Made by a program: the position numbers and the translations under genes. A DNA stretch of 64,000 bases, taken from positions 124,001 to 188,000 of the forward strand of contig JAGMVK010000013.1 of the NCBI GenBank assembly GCA_020747065.1, written 5' to 3'. The stretch comes from Cadophora sp. MPI-SDFR-AT-0126. Taxonomy: Eukaryota; Ascomycota; Leotiomycetes; Helotiales; Ploettnerulaceae. The first letter of the stretch is position 1; each line of letters opens with the position of its first letter. Below, in pieces: positions 21,731-33,352 of the stretch. Under the pieces are notes generated by a model, which was not told the origin of the DNA, did not search any database, and saw nothing but the letters and a program-made list of their open reading frames with translations.

Positions 21731-24700
21731 TCAAGCCTTTCCAACAGCATGATCCCTCACCTGTGTTCCCCGCTCCAAATCCCCACTAACCCTCGTCATC
21801 CTGAACCCCGTCGCCGTCTGCCTAACCTCCGGCCTGGTGACGACAGGAGGCGGCCTCGTACTCGTTGAGAACCTTTCCCTTATCCACTGAGTCTCCACAC
21901 TCTTTCTCGTACTCCGTGCAATACTCATCGCCTGTGCAAAAGCCAGCATATCCAAACTGCCCTCACCCGGCTGACTAGCCCTCTCTTTCTTCAGCCGTCG
22001 CTGGCTTAATGCCCTCCGTGCTCGACGGAGGAGATGCCCGATGTCGTCGAGACTGAGCGCTATAGCGATGAGTGGTATCGAGACAGCGAACCCGATTCCG
22101 AACATGTACTTACTGACATATCCCAGCGGAAGACTAGGCCCACTGTCCTCTCTCGGAAATTCGCGAATATTGATCGCGAAGAAAGCGGCGATGAAACTGA
22201 GTGGCAAGAAGATGATCGTGACAATTGTGAACACCATGATCGTCTGGCTCTGTCTGGCGGTACCAGCGGCCTGATCGCGCGCAAAGCGGGCTTCGAAGGC
22301 GTTGGCGTGTTTTTGTTTGAGGTCGAGCATGTCGGTAATAGATTTGTAGATGCGCTCTGCTTGGCGATCCATGCGCTCTATGTCTTTGAGATGCATCTCT
22401 ATCGTTTTGAGCTGTTCTCGGAAGCGCTTCTTCACTTCCTGCTGGGATTTTTGTTCGTCGCGGTAAATCTCACAGACTGCATCTAGTAGGTCCGGTAAGA
22501 CGTTCTTTTGGTCATCGAGGACTTTGGCGATCATGTTTAGTTCGTCGCGGATGTCTTTAGTTTCGGCGAGGAGATCGGTTTCTTGACCGATGTCGAGCAG
22601 TTTATCAATGAAAGGAGGGTTCCGCATCAATTCTTCGAGCTTGAACTTCTCCTCTTCTGCATCCCAATTCATGTAATTCGTTTCCTGCTTGATCTCTGCT
22701 TCGGTCGTCCCGTGCTCGATGAATCGGGAGAAGCCATGGGACCGTCGATGGTGTTGTAGCCAGATGGACGCTTGTGCTGATGCCTCATTGAATTCCTTGA
22801 ACAAGATAGTCTCCCTGTCCGTGGCGCTACCAATGCTGGATTCGAACATGTCCAGAAACTGGTATTCGTCATCTCCCATCCGATGTCTATCAAAGACACC
22901 CGTGCATCGTCCTGTGATAATCATGGCTAAGTCATAGACCGACTTCACCGGCTCACGAGTCTTGCTGTTGATGTCCTCTATAACACTGTCCAACACATTC
23001 AGTGGATCATTCTTGGGCTGCTGCCACCGCTGTGGGAAGCTAGTGACAATCAAGTCCTTTCCAAGAATCCACATCCACAGTTGATCAACCATGACGATTT
23101 TGGGGTCAACCTCAGGATCGTCGTGATCTTTGCCTTTTAATTGATATCGGTAGACAACCTGATCCTGGTCACGACTTTCAGTATCGATATTGTGATAGAA
23201 GAATTGATCCAATGTGCGGCGAACGTGGAGTGAAACAGTTGAGGTTGCGAGATGAGCTCGGATCAACATCTCGTCATAGGTTTGTGCTTTGCCTAGATAT
23301 GGACAGAGGGGAGATCGCATATTTTCAGCTCGTTTGATGGCTTCTTGCATCTCCTGACGGCGGCGGGTACTTTCGAAATGAAGGTAGGGCATGAATGTGA
23401 AGACATTGCCTTTAGCTTGGGACGTGTCTTTCCGACCAGGAGTGCCAGGACGATCGAAGGACTGGCTGGACTTTCCTGGAACGCGTTAGTGGTGGATTGT
23501 CCGAAATGAAAATTAGAAATTGAAGTGTGAAAATTGTCCCTTAAACATCTGAATGTCCCAAACTGAGTTAAAAAAAGAGATGCCGCCATTGTCCAAATAG
23601 TTGTGGGACATTGTATGAAATAGGAATTCTGGCTCGAGAATCACGAGAAAACTTACGAGGTGTATCTTTGTCTTTGCTAGGAGTGTCATTTAGCTTTGGA
23701 GACTTGTTTCCCTTGACATGAGGCTTCTTTCCCTTATCCTTATGGCCGCCCTTGTCGTGGTCCTTTCCGTGAGACTTGAAGAAGTCATCATTACTATTTT
23801 CTCGGAAAGTAGAGCTCCTTGAAGCTGGCTTGGGGGATCCTTTCGCATCCGTGCCATTTATGACAATCTTTGGTGGTCCTTGCTCCTCAATCGGCTCGGC
23901 ATGTACTTGTGGAATACGAGCCGCTCTCGTCGAGCTTTGACAGAGAGGTCGCATAAAGTGGGAGTGGCTCTGTTGTCCCCGATGTTGATGAGAAAACGAC
24001 TTTTCCAGTGCTTTGAATCCCTCTACGTCGCTTGCGCCTTCTTCGATAAACATTTTCGTGAGCAGAACTTCGATCCAAGCCATGTTGTTTGCAGGAAGAT
24101 GAATCCAACGGAAGTCTGAGGCCTTATCATCATTGGGTAGAATGGTATATTTTGGTTTTCTCGAATTGACGGGGTCACGACCGTAAAGCAACTCTAGATC
24201 TTCGTCAGCTCATCCCCAAATCCACTTCTTGGGTGGCATACCATAGACCGTTGGTCTTTTGACCCTGTTCTCGTTGTGAAAATTTCCAAAATCAACGACT
24301 GTCGCATTGAAACCGTTACTAGCTCCTAGAGCATCCTCAGATATACTTTCCATGTGATTGAAAGGTGCCAGTAGGCTGACAATGTCCTTATGCCTGTTTT
24401 GTGCAGCTCGCAAAAATGGCGTGCTTCCAAATGTATCCCTGACGGCCTTCTTTATATCCTTTCGCTCCAAGAGACACTTGACAACAGCTATGTGACCACC
24501 TTGTGCTGCGAGATGCAGTGGAGTCATGCCATTTAGAAGCTTCGCATTTATATCGGACCCAGCTTCAACCAAAATTCGTACAATCTTCTCAGATCCAAGT
24601 TCGCAGGCATTATGAAGGGGTGTCCATCCTCCATCGCTCCTCGCTGCGATATCTGCGCCATACTTTAGAAGTAATTCCACAATGTCAATCCAACCATGGG

Positions 24701-25421
24701 CAGCACCCAGATGCAGACATGTCTTGCCACGTATCTCCACTGCATGCACGTTCGCTCTTGGGGTTCTGGGCCTTGTAAGGAGAAGCTCAGCAAGGCGTGT
24801 TTTCCCAGTCGCACAAGCCCAGTGGAGTGGTGATCGTCCGAGTTTGTCTTGTCCCTCCTCCCCATCGACATGTATATCCTCCTTCAACAAGAGCCCAATC
24901 ACCGAGTCTCCCCAGTTACACTGCTTGTCTGCACCTAAGTTGTGCAATACATTTCGACCTCGCGCATCCTTCGCATTGACATCCGCACCTCTCACGATCA
25001 GCGAATTGAGAATATGCCAATAATTCATCCAAGCAGCAGTCATCAGCGCAGTCCGCCCCTTTTTGTCCGCAGTTTCGGGGTTGGCGCCATGCTCGAGGAG
25101 CAAATGTACTATGCCAATATTGTTCCTCTCCACCGCTTTCATCAACGGAGACAGTCGGTTTCCAGTTGCTCCATCAGGTTGGGCCCCTGAAGTGAGAAGG
25201 TATTGCGTCGCACCGACCTTTCCCTTCTCCGAACTTCGTACGAGACCGATTCGAAGGAAGTTTTCGCTCAATTGACCCTTGGTCCTCGCCGCATCGATGA
25301 TCTGGCGGAGCTTGTCTACGTCGTCGTTTTCCGCCGCGCGAAGTAATTGGGGTTCCAAGCGCTCATTGTGGTCGCTGGACCGTGATCTTGATCGCGACAG
25401 GAGTGCTCCAGTCTCGGCCAT
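21731..25421 (-). CDS. Ankyrin-repeat protein fused to a CorA-like Mg2+ transporter domain (3 exons, 1153 aa)
   Basis: Exons in transcript order: 25421-24242, 24193-23657 and 23475-21731; sum 3462 nt, in frame. The 48-nt first intron restores TVYELLYGRDP; the second is 181 nt. The first ATG in frame (MAETGALLSRSRSRSS) was chosen; longer frames begin at non-ATG codons. Residues about 30-350 hold at least eight ankyrin repeats (for example GWTPLHNACELGSEKIVRIL, MTPLHLAAQGGHIAVVKCLL). A linker follows with GFKALEKSFSHQHRGQQ, then a Lys/His/Asp-rich stretch (about 470-560). The C-terminal half resembles fungal CorA-like domains: a coiled helix region, then two membrane helices (IMVFTIVTIIFLPLSFIAAF and FGIGFAVSIPLIAIAL). 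The classical GMN motif is not evident between them, so Mg2+ transport is uncertain. Ankyrin-CorA fusions are common in filamentous ascomycetes. Ankyrin repeats probably face the cytosol. Confidence 0.88.
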
Positions 25422-25709
25422 TCTTTGGGGTTGAAGGTCGTTTCTTCTGCAGTCAAAAGCCAATGGGCTGTCCAAAAATGCGCATCATTTCAACCTGACC
25501 CGCCAGTGTTTAAAGAAATATATGAGGGATAGTAGAGCTCACCGTTGTGTGGCGATTGAGATGTAGGAAAGTCACCATTGTCGGCGCTATGCAGCCAAGA
25601 AATCCTTTGGAGTTGGTTGGATGAAGCTCTCCGGTGGCCGGCAGATCAGATCTGGGGAAACAAGGGTTCGCCAAGCCTCGTCACGACTTCCAGAGCTTTT
25701 TCAGACGAC

Positions 25710-26096
25710 ATGTCTTCGATAAATATCAAGCTCTGGATCATACGAGTCGGTGGCCGTCATGGCAGTAATCTCATATACTTCACAATTGGTACCATTAAGG
25801 ACGCTCTAAATTCACAGCAACGAAAGCCACAGCCAGACCAAGTGTCCGCGAAGGCCGAAGACCCGAAAGTCGTCTCTCATCCTTGTGAGAAGCTGTTTCC
25901 GAAAATAATGTTCCCTAACCCAGAAATTTTCAGGAAGGAAAGAGACGATTGGCTAATAAACTTGTACCGAGAACTAAATTTGGATAGCTCTTGCTTCCCA
26001 ATGAAGCTATCAAAGAGCTCAGAATGCGAAGTTCCAAATCACTTTCGATACACACAACTCCATGACACCAAAGCCAAATATTTGCCCAGTTTATGA
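25710..26096 (+). CDS. Possible small hypothetical protein (128 aa)
   Basis: An uninterrupted frame from the ATG at about 25710 (MSSINIKLWIIRVGGRHGSN) to a stop at 26096, with mixed, non-repetitive composition and a helical charged part (RKERDDWLINLYRELNL). No domain, signal peptide or intron is recognised. The frame is open further upstream, to 25578. It may be a decayed or orphan gene; chance is a real alternative. Confidence 0.25.
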   Translation: MSSINIKLWIIRVGGRHGSNLIYFTIGTIKDALNSQQRKPQPDQVSAKAEDPKVVSHPCEKLFPKIMFPNPEIFRKERDDWLINLYRELNLDSSCFPMKLSKSSECEVPNHFRYTQLHDTKAKYLPSL

Positions 26097-26285
26097 CACT
26101 CTGTTGCCAGATCTGAGGGTGTGCAAAAATGCTGTGGTCATCCTGCCCGATCAAATATCGCCGCTTACTCATCTGGTGGTGAGAGTGGCGCTGGTCTATC
26201 GCCGGCATGGTTACTACTCAGGCCCAATTCTCGTCGGAGATCACGACAAAGCCTTCCGAACACCAATAAGCTTCTGGTTCGCATT

Positions 26286-26567
26286 TTACACCTCCCTTTG
26301 CATCTCACCCAGCTGGGCCCTTGCGTCATTGATCCGAGTCTCTAGACTATTATACACGTCTAGACAAGGAACGTGCTGTTCGACCCACTCTTGTGGTGGG
26401 AGACCCGATGATGTAGTGAGAGCTGAACCAAAGACTGGCTGGTCTACCGATTGGGACAGATCTGTTTGTGGAGTGTCAAGGTTTGGTTCAATACGCCTTG
26501 GAGGTATTTGAAGCACTACATCTTCGAATATTGTCGGCATAACTGTAAAGGCGAACTTTCGTTTCAT
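26286..26567 (-). CDS. Possible hypothetical ORF (93 aa)
   Basis: Starts MKRKFAFTVMPTIFEDVVLQ and ends with a predicted helix INDARAQLGEMQREV. Composition looks protein-like and the end might continue through a GTGTAA donor. No family recognised. Fragment or chance frame cannot be excluded. Confidence 0.25.
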   Translation of the reverse strand: MKRKFAFTVMPTIFEDVVLQIPPRRIEPNLDTPQTDLSQSVDQPVFGSALTTSSGLPPQEWVEQHVPCLDVYNSLETRINDARAQLGEMQREV

Positions 26568-27303
26568 CCTGGGCTTGCGAGTTGCACGAGGACAAATACT
26601 ATCGGGCCTACGTGGCTGTCAGATTGGTTATGAGGATGAAGGTTTGTAGTGCCTACTGTGGACTTATTGCGATTGCTGGACTTGGAATTGTGGCGTCTCG
26701 GACCGACCTCCCCTCAGCCATACCATTCAGCATGGCATTTGACCGTCTTCGTGCTGCGGTGATAAACCGGATTGCTGATGAATTCAATGTTGTCGACATA
26801 TTTAGAAGCTTGAAGCTGATAATGGATGAATTGAAGAATGAGTGCAGGCCACGGAGCACACACGCAAACCACCCAGAATATTTGCGGATAAAAGTGAAAA
26901 GAAAGCAGGTGCGCGCCCTTGATCTATGCATATAGCGCGAATTCTAATTTATACCACCACGAATTCCCAGAACCAATTTTAGACTTCTTTCCAGGTTTGG
27001 TTCAAAGATACTAGCTTCTTGATGTGTACGCCGCTCTCTTAGTCCTTCGGTTCGGGCCGGGAACCAAATCCACATGACCACAGGACAGGATGGAATCTTC
27101 TATGTGCGTGTCAATGTCCTTTCCAAGTGTCAGAAGCAACCAATACTTCACAGTTGAAAGTCGCGGAAGTTCTCGCCGGCTACTAATCAGACTTGGTGGG
27201 CAATGCGAAATGTTCGGTCTCGTCAGTTGATATTTCGTATGATGGAGCAGAATGACTTCGATTAATTACTACTACAAGATGTACATACCCGCTTCCTAAT
27301 CGA

Positions 27304-27657
27304 CTAATTGTCCTCATCATCCTGCTTCTTCCTCTGCTCCTCTTCCTTCTCCTTCTGCTTCTGTTCCTGCTCCCTTTGTTTATCCTTTTCTTTTTGCTCC
27401 TTCTCTCTTTCCTTCTGTTCTTTCTCTTGTTGCTGGTGGCGCCATCATTATAGTCTCGCTTTGGGGATTGATTCTGTTCTGAGTGCTTTGGTCTGATGAG
27501 TACTGTGAGAGCTGTGGTGAGGTCGGAGCGGTGAAGAAGCACGGTCAATGAAGTGCTGATAGGAATCTAGGACATCAATCAGTAAATGTCATTATGTCGT
27601 GAAAGAATCTGTGCTCACAGGTGCAGCGTTGACGAGTGGTGCTCCTGCAATGGCCAT
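27304..27657 (-). CDS. Possible small secreted, Lys/Glu/Gln-rich protein
   Basis: A three-exon model fits in phase: 27657-27619, 27566-27504 and 27432-27304 (231 nt, 76 aa). It gives an Ala-rich start (MAIAGAPLVNAAPIPIS) followed by an almost pure Gln/Glu/Lys/Arg tail (QQEKEQKEREKEQ...RKKQDEDN). An upstream ATG at 27686 reads MRFPTIIL, a typical start of a fungal signal peptide, but is out of frame by one base with the AIAGAPLVNAAP part. A small frameshift, or sequencing error, could have split one signal peptide. The charged tail is low-complexity, so coding status is uncertain. Confidence 0.3.
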
Positions 27658-28277
27658 ATACAGAGTATGATGGTTGGGAAACGCATGATGTGTAGGTGAA
27701 GGTGAATTTGGAGATTGATCTCGGACGATTTTTTCTGGATGCGAAGCTATTGCTGATGAGAGATAGAACTTCTCAAGGGATTCGCATGTTTATATACACT
27801 TTCTACAGGCCATCCTCTTGAGATGGAATATACACTCGCTTCTGAAAAATTATTTTCCTGACGAAGCCGAGTCCGATGCCCAAGTTTCCATGATCCGGTA
27901 AAGTGAGGCTTCGCGAAGAAGCTGGTTCTCGAGGGACGCTGGGCATTTGCTTGTTTACACAGGCTATATCCTCTCGCTTGGACGATTCTCGCAATCAAAA
28001 GTCTTGTTTGGACAGCCTGGACTCCTCTGGACTGTTATGTTGTCATTCGAACCAGTTCGGTGGAAGTCTTAAAGTACCAATTGGGTCGATGTCATTCAAA
28101 GAGCCGAGGCGGAGTACGAGACTGGTCAAGCTTGATGGGATTATGGTTCTCGCACAATCCTCGCATGTGTTGCCAAGCTGGCAAGACATGATCTGAAAGC
28201 TTCAGTCAAAACATTGTTTTGTTTTGTGTGTCAAAGCGCGAACTCTCCATGCTTGGGCTGAATATCGTCATACGGTT

Positions 28278-28622
28278 ATGACGGCCCCGGCAGAAATTAT
28301 GGCAGGTATTGCGCGTGCAGAATATCATTACTTGGGGTTCAATGGCCAGTTGATTGAGGAGGAGGAGGGTTTCAAAACGTTGGGTCGAGCTGGTAATGGA
28401 CAGGCAATTAAGTATATTCTCGTCAACCCGCCTTCTCTTCATCCCCGTCAAAGAAACAGTGTGATCTGGGGTTCTGCTTTCGCCTCAACCGAAGAAGTCC
28501 CAATAATTATCCGAACGCGTCAACGCATCGTGCCATCTCGTGTTCTCTTACTTTCTGAGCACCACAGTCGTCCAATTCAACGCACCGATCTACACTCCCA
28601 ACGTGATCACCATCTTCATTGA
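28278..28622 (+). CDS. Possible ORF fragment
   Basis: From an ATG (MTAPAEIMAGIARAEYHYLG) the frame runs to 28622 (about 115 aa). Composition of the first 65 residues is protein-like; the remainder (HHSRPIQRTDLHSQ) is not. A donor-like GTAATG lies after LGRAG. No family is recognised; it may be a gene remnant. Confidence 0.2.
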   Translation: MTAPAEIMAGIARAEYHYLGFNGQLIEEEEGFKTLGRAGNGQAIKYILVNPPSLHPRQRNSVIWGSAFASTEEVPIIIRTRQRIVPSRVLLLSEHHSRPIQRTDLHSQRDHHLH

Positions 28623-29180
28623 GATTTTTCCCGAAGCTTAAGGTGTCAATGCATGACATAGAAGGCAGCCAGCGTGCGAGTGTAAGTGGTGTCCGCTAGT
28701 GGTTACATTAAGAGCCCAGCCCCCTTGAGCTTTGGGCAAGATACCAAGGTGTGGGGAATGTTTCATGCGGGGTGGGAATGCCCAGTCTGTATGCACAGTC
28801 ACTTTTCCATATCAAATGCGATTGGATAGCTGTGTGGAACTTCAATGTGAGCTTCTGATTAGGCTTTGTGCAGAGGTAAATGTTTACACAGAGTGAGGGG
28901 TTTGTTTGGACGTGAGGCTTTCGCATACCAAAGGCAGCTTGAACTCAGTATCCGATGTTTAAATCAGATTTCAAAAAACCCTCAAGGTGATGTCCCCTGA
29001 AATCTTTGAGCCTAAGGAGAACAAGATCACAAGAGTTATGATGCTTAATTGCGGATCTTGATTTTCGCAGGTCCGCTTCAGGAGGCTTGTGCGTCCCGAT
29101 GCGTAATTCCTCCGAGGCATTTGAAGACTTCCTCTAAGTTCCTTCTCATACATGCAATGCCCGGTAACATCCATCCCTAA

Positions 29181-29230
29181 GTGCCGAGAAACCCTGCGTG
29201 CCGAGAAAAACATGGGGGTAGTTTGACTTC
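29181..29230. repeat. Short dispersed repeat, copy 1
   Basis: Contains a doubled gtgccgagaaa motif followed by ggggtagtttgactt. A clearly related copy lies at 37729-37775. Probably the border of a dispersed element; no full element could be delimited here. Confidence 0.5.
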
Positions 29231-29728
29231 GATCATCCTAAACTCTACACCGGACTTATAAATTTACAAAAATAAATCACAACAGTATCATCTAGCTATT
29301 TATTAGCATTTTGACCCCTGCCGAAGAAAATTTTGTGTTTGCGTTGTCGCGATTTTACTTGATCTAAAAGCTGACTCTATTTATGTTCTATCACCAGTCC
29401 TCTGCCATAGCTTTTCTAGCTAGCTCTTATCCTCCCTTGCATATTTTAAAACCACTAATCTAAGCTTTAAATTTAAACTTTTTCGTCCAAGACCTTCATA
29501 AGCTTTGTGGCTGCTGTGGCGCGCAAACAACTGCAGGGCCGCCACGCGGTTCGGTACTTCTGATCGACGGAACTGACCTCGCACTTCCGACGTATTTACG
29601 CTTATGTAATCATCCGTCAAGCTAATTTTAATTTTACAGAGCCCTAGCCTCTACAGTCACAGCTTCATCAAGCTCGTTGACACATCAGCTAAGCAGCATA
29701 CCGCAAGGCAGCGAAGGGGCTCTATCAA

Positions 29729-30152
29729 TCACACTAGGATCAGAGGCAATCTAGTCAAACTCTTGTCAAGCCCAGCAATCAGGACACCTGTATTGTTATA
29801 ACAAAGGATCAATGCATTCGTGGCAGCTTCAATGTCTATCGAGGTACGATCGGCCGCTTTCACAAGAGGCTCATTTTTTGTTGTCCTATGCCACGCAAGC
29901 TTTTTGAAGCCACGTACTCTAGCACAGTGGATGAAAAGTTGAGCTCTGAAGTGGGACCATACGTGTGGATGCAATCATCAACGCCCCGGTATTCGCATTC
30001 CTCACTTGTACGGCTTCGGCTTCTCTGACCACCGCCATGTAAGCTACTTCACCTACAGCGTGAGTCCCTTGCCAGTTCTGCAGCCATTGTTCTACATCTT
30101 CGACCGTGACAGTCCTTGCCCCATATAGGGGTTCACGTGAACACATGGCCTG
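29729..30152 (-). pseudogene. Possible gene remnant with one good intron
   Basis: A frame starting MCSREPLYGARTVTVEDVE reads through GALMIASTR, and a GT-AG intron of about 44 nt (near 29964-29920) joins it in phase to VRGFKKLAWHRTTKNEPLVK and a stop at 29729. Coding-like composition and the in-phase join argue for descent from a real gene, but no family is recognised and the upstream part is unclear. Confidence 0.3.
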
Positions 30153-30800
30153 GAACAAAACCACTGCGGGCTGTCACTTTCACGATGCCCTTTTGAGAGG
30201 AGGCAGGAGGCGGGGGCTACCTGAATGTGCACGAATGGAGATCTTCGGCAGGCTACGGAAGGCCTCTCGGCCCAACCTGAGATATATTTGGCATCTAAAT
30301 AGGTTATGGTTAGCATACTGTCACGATTTGGCTATCAAGGAAAGCTTGGGATAGGTCAGCCGACGCAGATGGGTGGAGGGACAGAGATCATCCAACCACA
30401 ATAAAGCTCACGGAGAACACCGAAAGCCCAGAATGAATTAGTTTTCACCGATGTATATATGCCTACCCTTGTCCTAGTCCAACTGTCCTTTCAACGTACG
30501 CCCATAGCATGAACCCTAAAATGTTGAAATGTTTAAACTGCAATGTAAGCACTGTAGGTACAGTACGTGAAAGCATTCTTCAACATTAGCTCAAAGTTGA
30601 TATCAATCAAGAGAATTGCATTTGTGGGGACGCATATTTTTTACACATTGCGAAGGTGGCCATTTCGATTCGACGTGTACGAGGAGTCCAGGAAACGGAG
30701 AATAGTCGAGGATTTCTAAAGTAGTGTACCTTTCGTACCTGGGCGCGCTCCACTTGATAGCCGGAAAAGTTGCCACCTTTAATTGGTTAGGGATAATTGA

Positions 30801-30814
30801 GGGTTAGGGTTAGG
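30801..30814 (+). repeat. Interstitial telomere-type motif upstream of the membrane protein gene
   Basis: GGGTTAGGGTTAGG, matching two units of the TTAGGG telomere repeat found in filamentous fungi, 99 bp before the start codon at 30913. It could be a promoter telo-box or a relic of repaired DNA. Confidence 0.6.
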
Positions 30815-30912
30815 ATTGTCAGTTAGACCTGGAGCTTTCAGCCTTCAGATGGATAAATAGCTGCCATCTCCGCCTTTTAACTTTTCTCTCGTCGTGAGTT
30901 GAGTTATCGATT

Positions 30913-31787
30913 ATGGAGCCGAGCTATAAACGTGCTAGATATGGAGCGTGGTACTGCAGCCTACCGGGTCGAATGTTTGCAGGTCGTCTGGACGTAAAGA
31001 AAGTGCATCGGGAGATAAATTGTTGGACAGATGAGGAAGTGTTAGCATGGAGAGACTCCTATGCATCCAGCTGCTCAGCAATTGCTGTTGCAGTAAGTAT
31101 CGCGCGTCCTTAGCCATGCTACTCGTCTGACACAGATCCAAGGGGGCCATTTTTGCCAGTATCGGCCTCAGTTCACTTTCACTACCGGATTTGTACCGCA
31201 CGCACTGGAGTGCAAGAGCATGCCTAATATCGAGCATGGTATTAGGAATTCTGTCAGTCGTTTCCGCAACAACGCACCAGCAAGCAGTCGGAATACTCAT
31301 CGATCCTCTCAGCATCCGTCTCTGGCTGAGCCGCGGCTTTACAAAACACTCCGAAAAGCGGCCATATCCTCACCCATTTACAGAACTGAAGTTGGACTGC
31401 TCTGTAGCTAAACAGAAGAGTGTGGGATTGCCACAATGGTCTCTCAACTTTTCAGTGGCTCTCTACTTTATCGGGTTCGGCCTGTATTTCCTCTTCCGCT
31501 GGGTAGAAAATGTTGGCGACGACGTCCTTGGCAGTCGTAACATTTTCATTGTTTATGTGGTATTGGCAATCGTCAGCTTGATTTACGCTATGATCCTATG
31601 GGTTGCTCAAAGTTGTGATGAGAAGCAGGCGAAAGAAATTCAGCAGCTTAATGACCAGCTTCTGAAGGCGCAGGAGAAGCAAGGAGAGCACCTGGCTAGC
31701 GTGCTAGCTGCCTGGGTCGAAGAGGATCCAGCGGCATCAACACCAGCGAGGCCATATCAGGATCCTACAAGGGGATGTTGGGTCTAG
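30913..31787 (+). CDS. Fungal multi-pass membrane protein of unknown function (2 exons, 274 aa)
   Basis: Exons 30913-31092 and 31143-31787; sum 825 nt, in frame. The acceptor at 31142 (ccaag) was chosen over a nearer one at 31135 because only it keeps the frame and gives AVAGAIFASIGLSSLSLP. The N-terminus has YKRARYGAWYCSLPGRMFAG, then four hydrophobic stretches: AGAIFASIGLSSL, ACLISSMVLGILSVVSA, SLNFSVALYFIGFGLYFLF and FIVYVVLAIVSLIYAMILWV. Between the second and third lies VGILIDPLSIRLWLSRG. A helical charged tail follows (KQAKEIQQLNDQLLKAQEKQ), likely cytosolic. The pattern recalls a widespread uncharacterised ascomycete membrane family, but I cannot name a function. A GGGTTAGGGTTAGG motif sits in the promoter. 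Confidence 0.8.
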
Positions 31788-33272
31788 CACCTGCTTACAA
31801 TAAACCGTTGTTCATGACTCTCAAGTCGGCAACCGATATCTCGCCGCTGAGATCGTGCTTTCTAGACGAGAAGCACACGAAGAGGCCAGGCGTGGAACAT
31901 TGTGTTCTGACGTTGTGCACCGTACTCATCCCGGAGCTTGGTAGATATTGTCACGTGGACAGGCATCACTTTAGAACCAGACTCAACTCAGCAGACCCAC
32001 TACTCTGTTTACTAGATACAGGACCCTTCCACTTCTTTGTACTTAGTCCTCAAATCTCATTCAATCCACACCTCAATTGAGCCAACATTCGCTCCGACGT
32101 GCACCCGTGACAGATATCCACCATGTACGAGCTAAAGGCACCAGGTTGCTGTGAGCTTTCCCTTGTTCTGACCCGTAAGCACCTTGGAAACAGCTGGTTA
32201 TCGTTTCCGCTCTAGAAGATTATCCAATGTAACCCCGAAATAATTAATTATAATTAGAGTTACTTAAATTAGTATGGAATTGAATTGAATGGAATTTTTA
32301 AAGCTTTGAGTTGAGTTGAGTAAGTGGCTCTTCTCAACTCAACTCAACTTATTTCTCACGCTAATTATATTTTAGTATTTTTAGATACAAACGATTGTTA
32401 CGTAAGAAACATTACCCCGGCACCAGCACACAGAAACGGGCACGCTTATGCGAACACTGCATGTGATGCTTGGTAGCTTTGGAGGATCTCCAATTGAGCT
32501 GAAGTGAAGTGGAAGTGTGGTGCCCCGAGCTAAGACACGCATCAGACCACAATGAGCAGGCAGATCTCAGCTCATGAGAAGCCCGCGATTCGACCAGAAC
32601 CTCAGCCTACCAAGAGATCTTGAGGTTCTAATAACGTGTTAAGAGCCCAGAATAGAGGGATTTTAGTAATCATACCGAGATAAGCAACAAGGGAGAGCAG
32701 AAAGGTGCTATCAGAGGCCATAACATCTAGCTTGATAGGAGCAGAGCATCTGCTATTCGTGAAGCGGCCCTGCTGCCAAGTCAAAGGTACTATACTAAAA
32801 ACGATACCTCATAGAGATTTCCCAGTCCAGGATCTACTGTAGACAGAGGGTCGTCATCATACCACGTTATGGCGAGTCGAAGCCAGTAACAGCTCCATAA
32901 TCGAAAGTGCATTTTCAAGCCTAGCCCGGAGTAAGCCATTCGCAGATTTCTAGCTCATATTCAAGGTAAGTACCGTTTCTTGTCTAAAATTTCGATACAT
33001 CTCCGAACCCCGATATGGATAGAGGAGCATTTAATCTGGAACTGGTCCGTAAGCCTGCAGTGCTGCCAATAGGCAGCCTTAATGTTGGACTTTCAGTAGT
33101 TCATCTGAATATGATTGGACTGCCTAGACTCTGTCAGCGATATGCAGGAGCCTCTGAAACCATCAGCCATATCAGTTGCATGATGACCGGCGTTCATTGC
33201 TCGTTAAACTAGCCAATATCATTAGCTCACTCGCTCTGAAACTTTGAGTTCAAAAGTAGTCTCTTACATCTG
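31788..33272. other. Intergenic region with a hairpin element
   Basis: No gene is supported. A perfect hairpin lies at 32306-32347 inside an AT-rich stretch (about 32235-32390) that looks like a MITE remnant. A short minus-strand frame (32602-32721, MASDSTFLLSLVAYLG) is membrane-like but too short to call. Confidence 0.4.
32306..32347. repeat. Perfect 15-bp inverted repeat (hairpin), possible MITE remnant
   Basis: Left arm three TTGAG units (32306-32320), 12-base loop, right arm CTCAA units (32333-32347). Outside it, tataattag near 32244 and ctaattata near 32362 form a second, outer inverted repeat, so the whole ~130 bp could fold as one structure, as in a MITE. Confidence 0.65.
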
Positions 33273-33352
33273 GAGGTCAGCCCTACAATGCAGGGATTCG
33301 GGATTTGACAGCGAGTGTTGTGAAAACGGCAAGTAACGAAATGTGAGACACT
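33273..33352 (+). repeat. 80-bp direct repeat, copy A (left of rRNA fragment)
   Basis: Begins gaggtcagccctacaatgca and ends atgtgagacact. Copy B at 33477-33555 differs by one indel and one substitution. The two copies directly flank the LSU rRNA fragment. The repeat itself is not recognised. Confidence 0.9.

Larger units (their letters stand above)
25422..30912. other. Gene-poor region with low-confidence ORFs
   Basis: Over 5 kb without a convincing gene. Candidates listed separately (25710-26096, 26286-26567, 27304-27657, 28278-28622, 29729-30152) are short and of unclear status. No RNA gene was recognised. Base composition is still close to that of the genic part, unlike the TA-rich DNA after 37 kb. 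Confidence 0.4.

Noticed and set aside
27183..27548. 121-codon Arg/Lys-rich frame in the CTTCT-rich stretch
   Set aside because: Generated by polypurine sequence on the minus strand. The Gln/Glu/Lys frame in the same place has better splice support.
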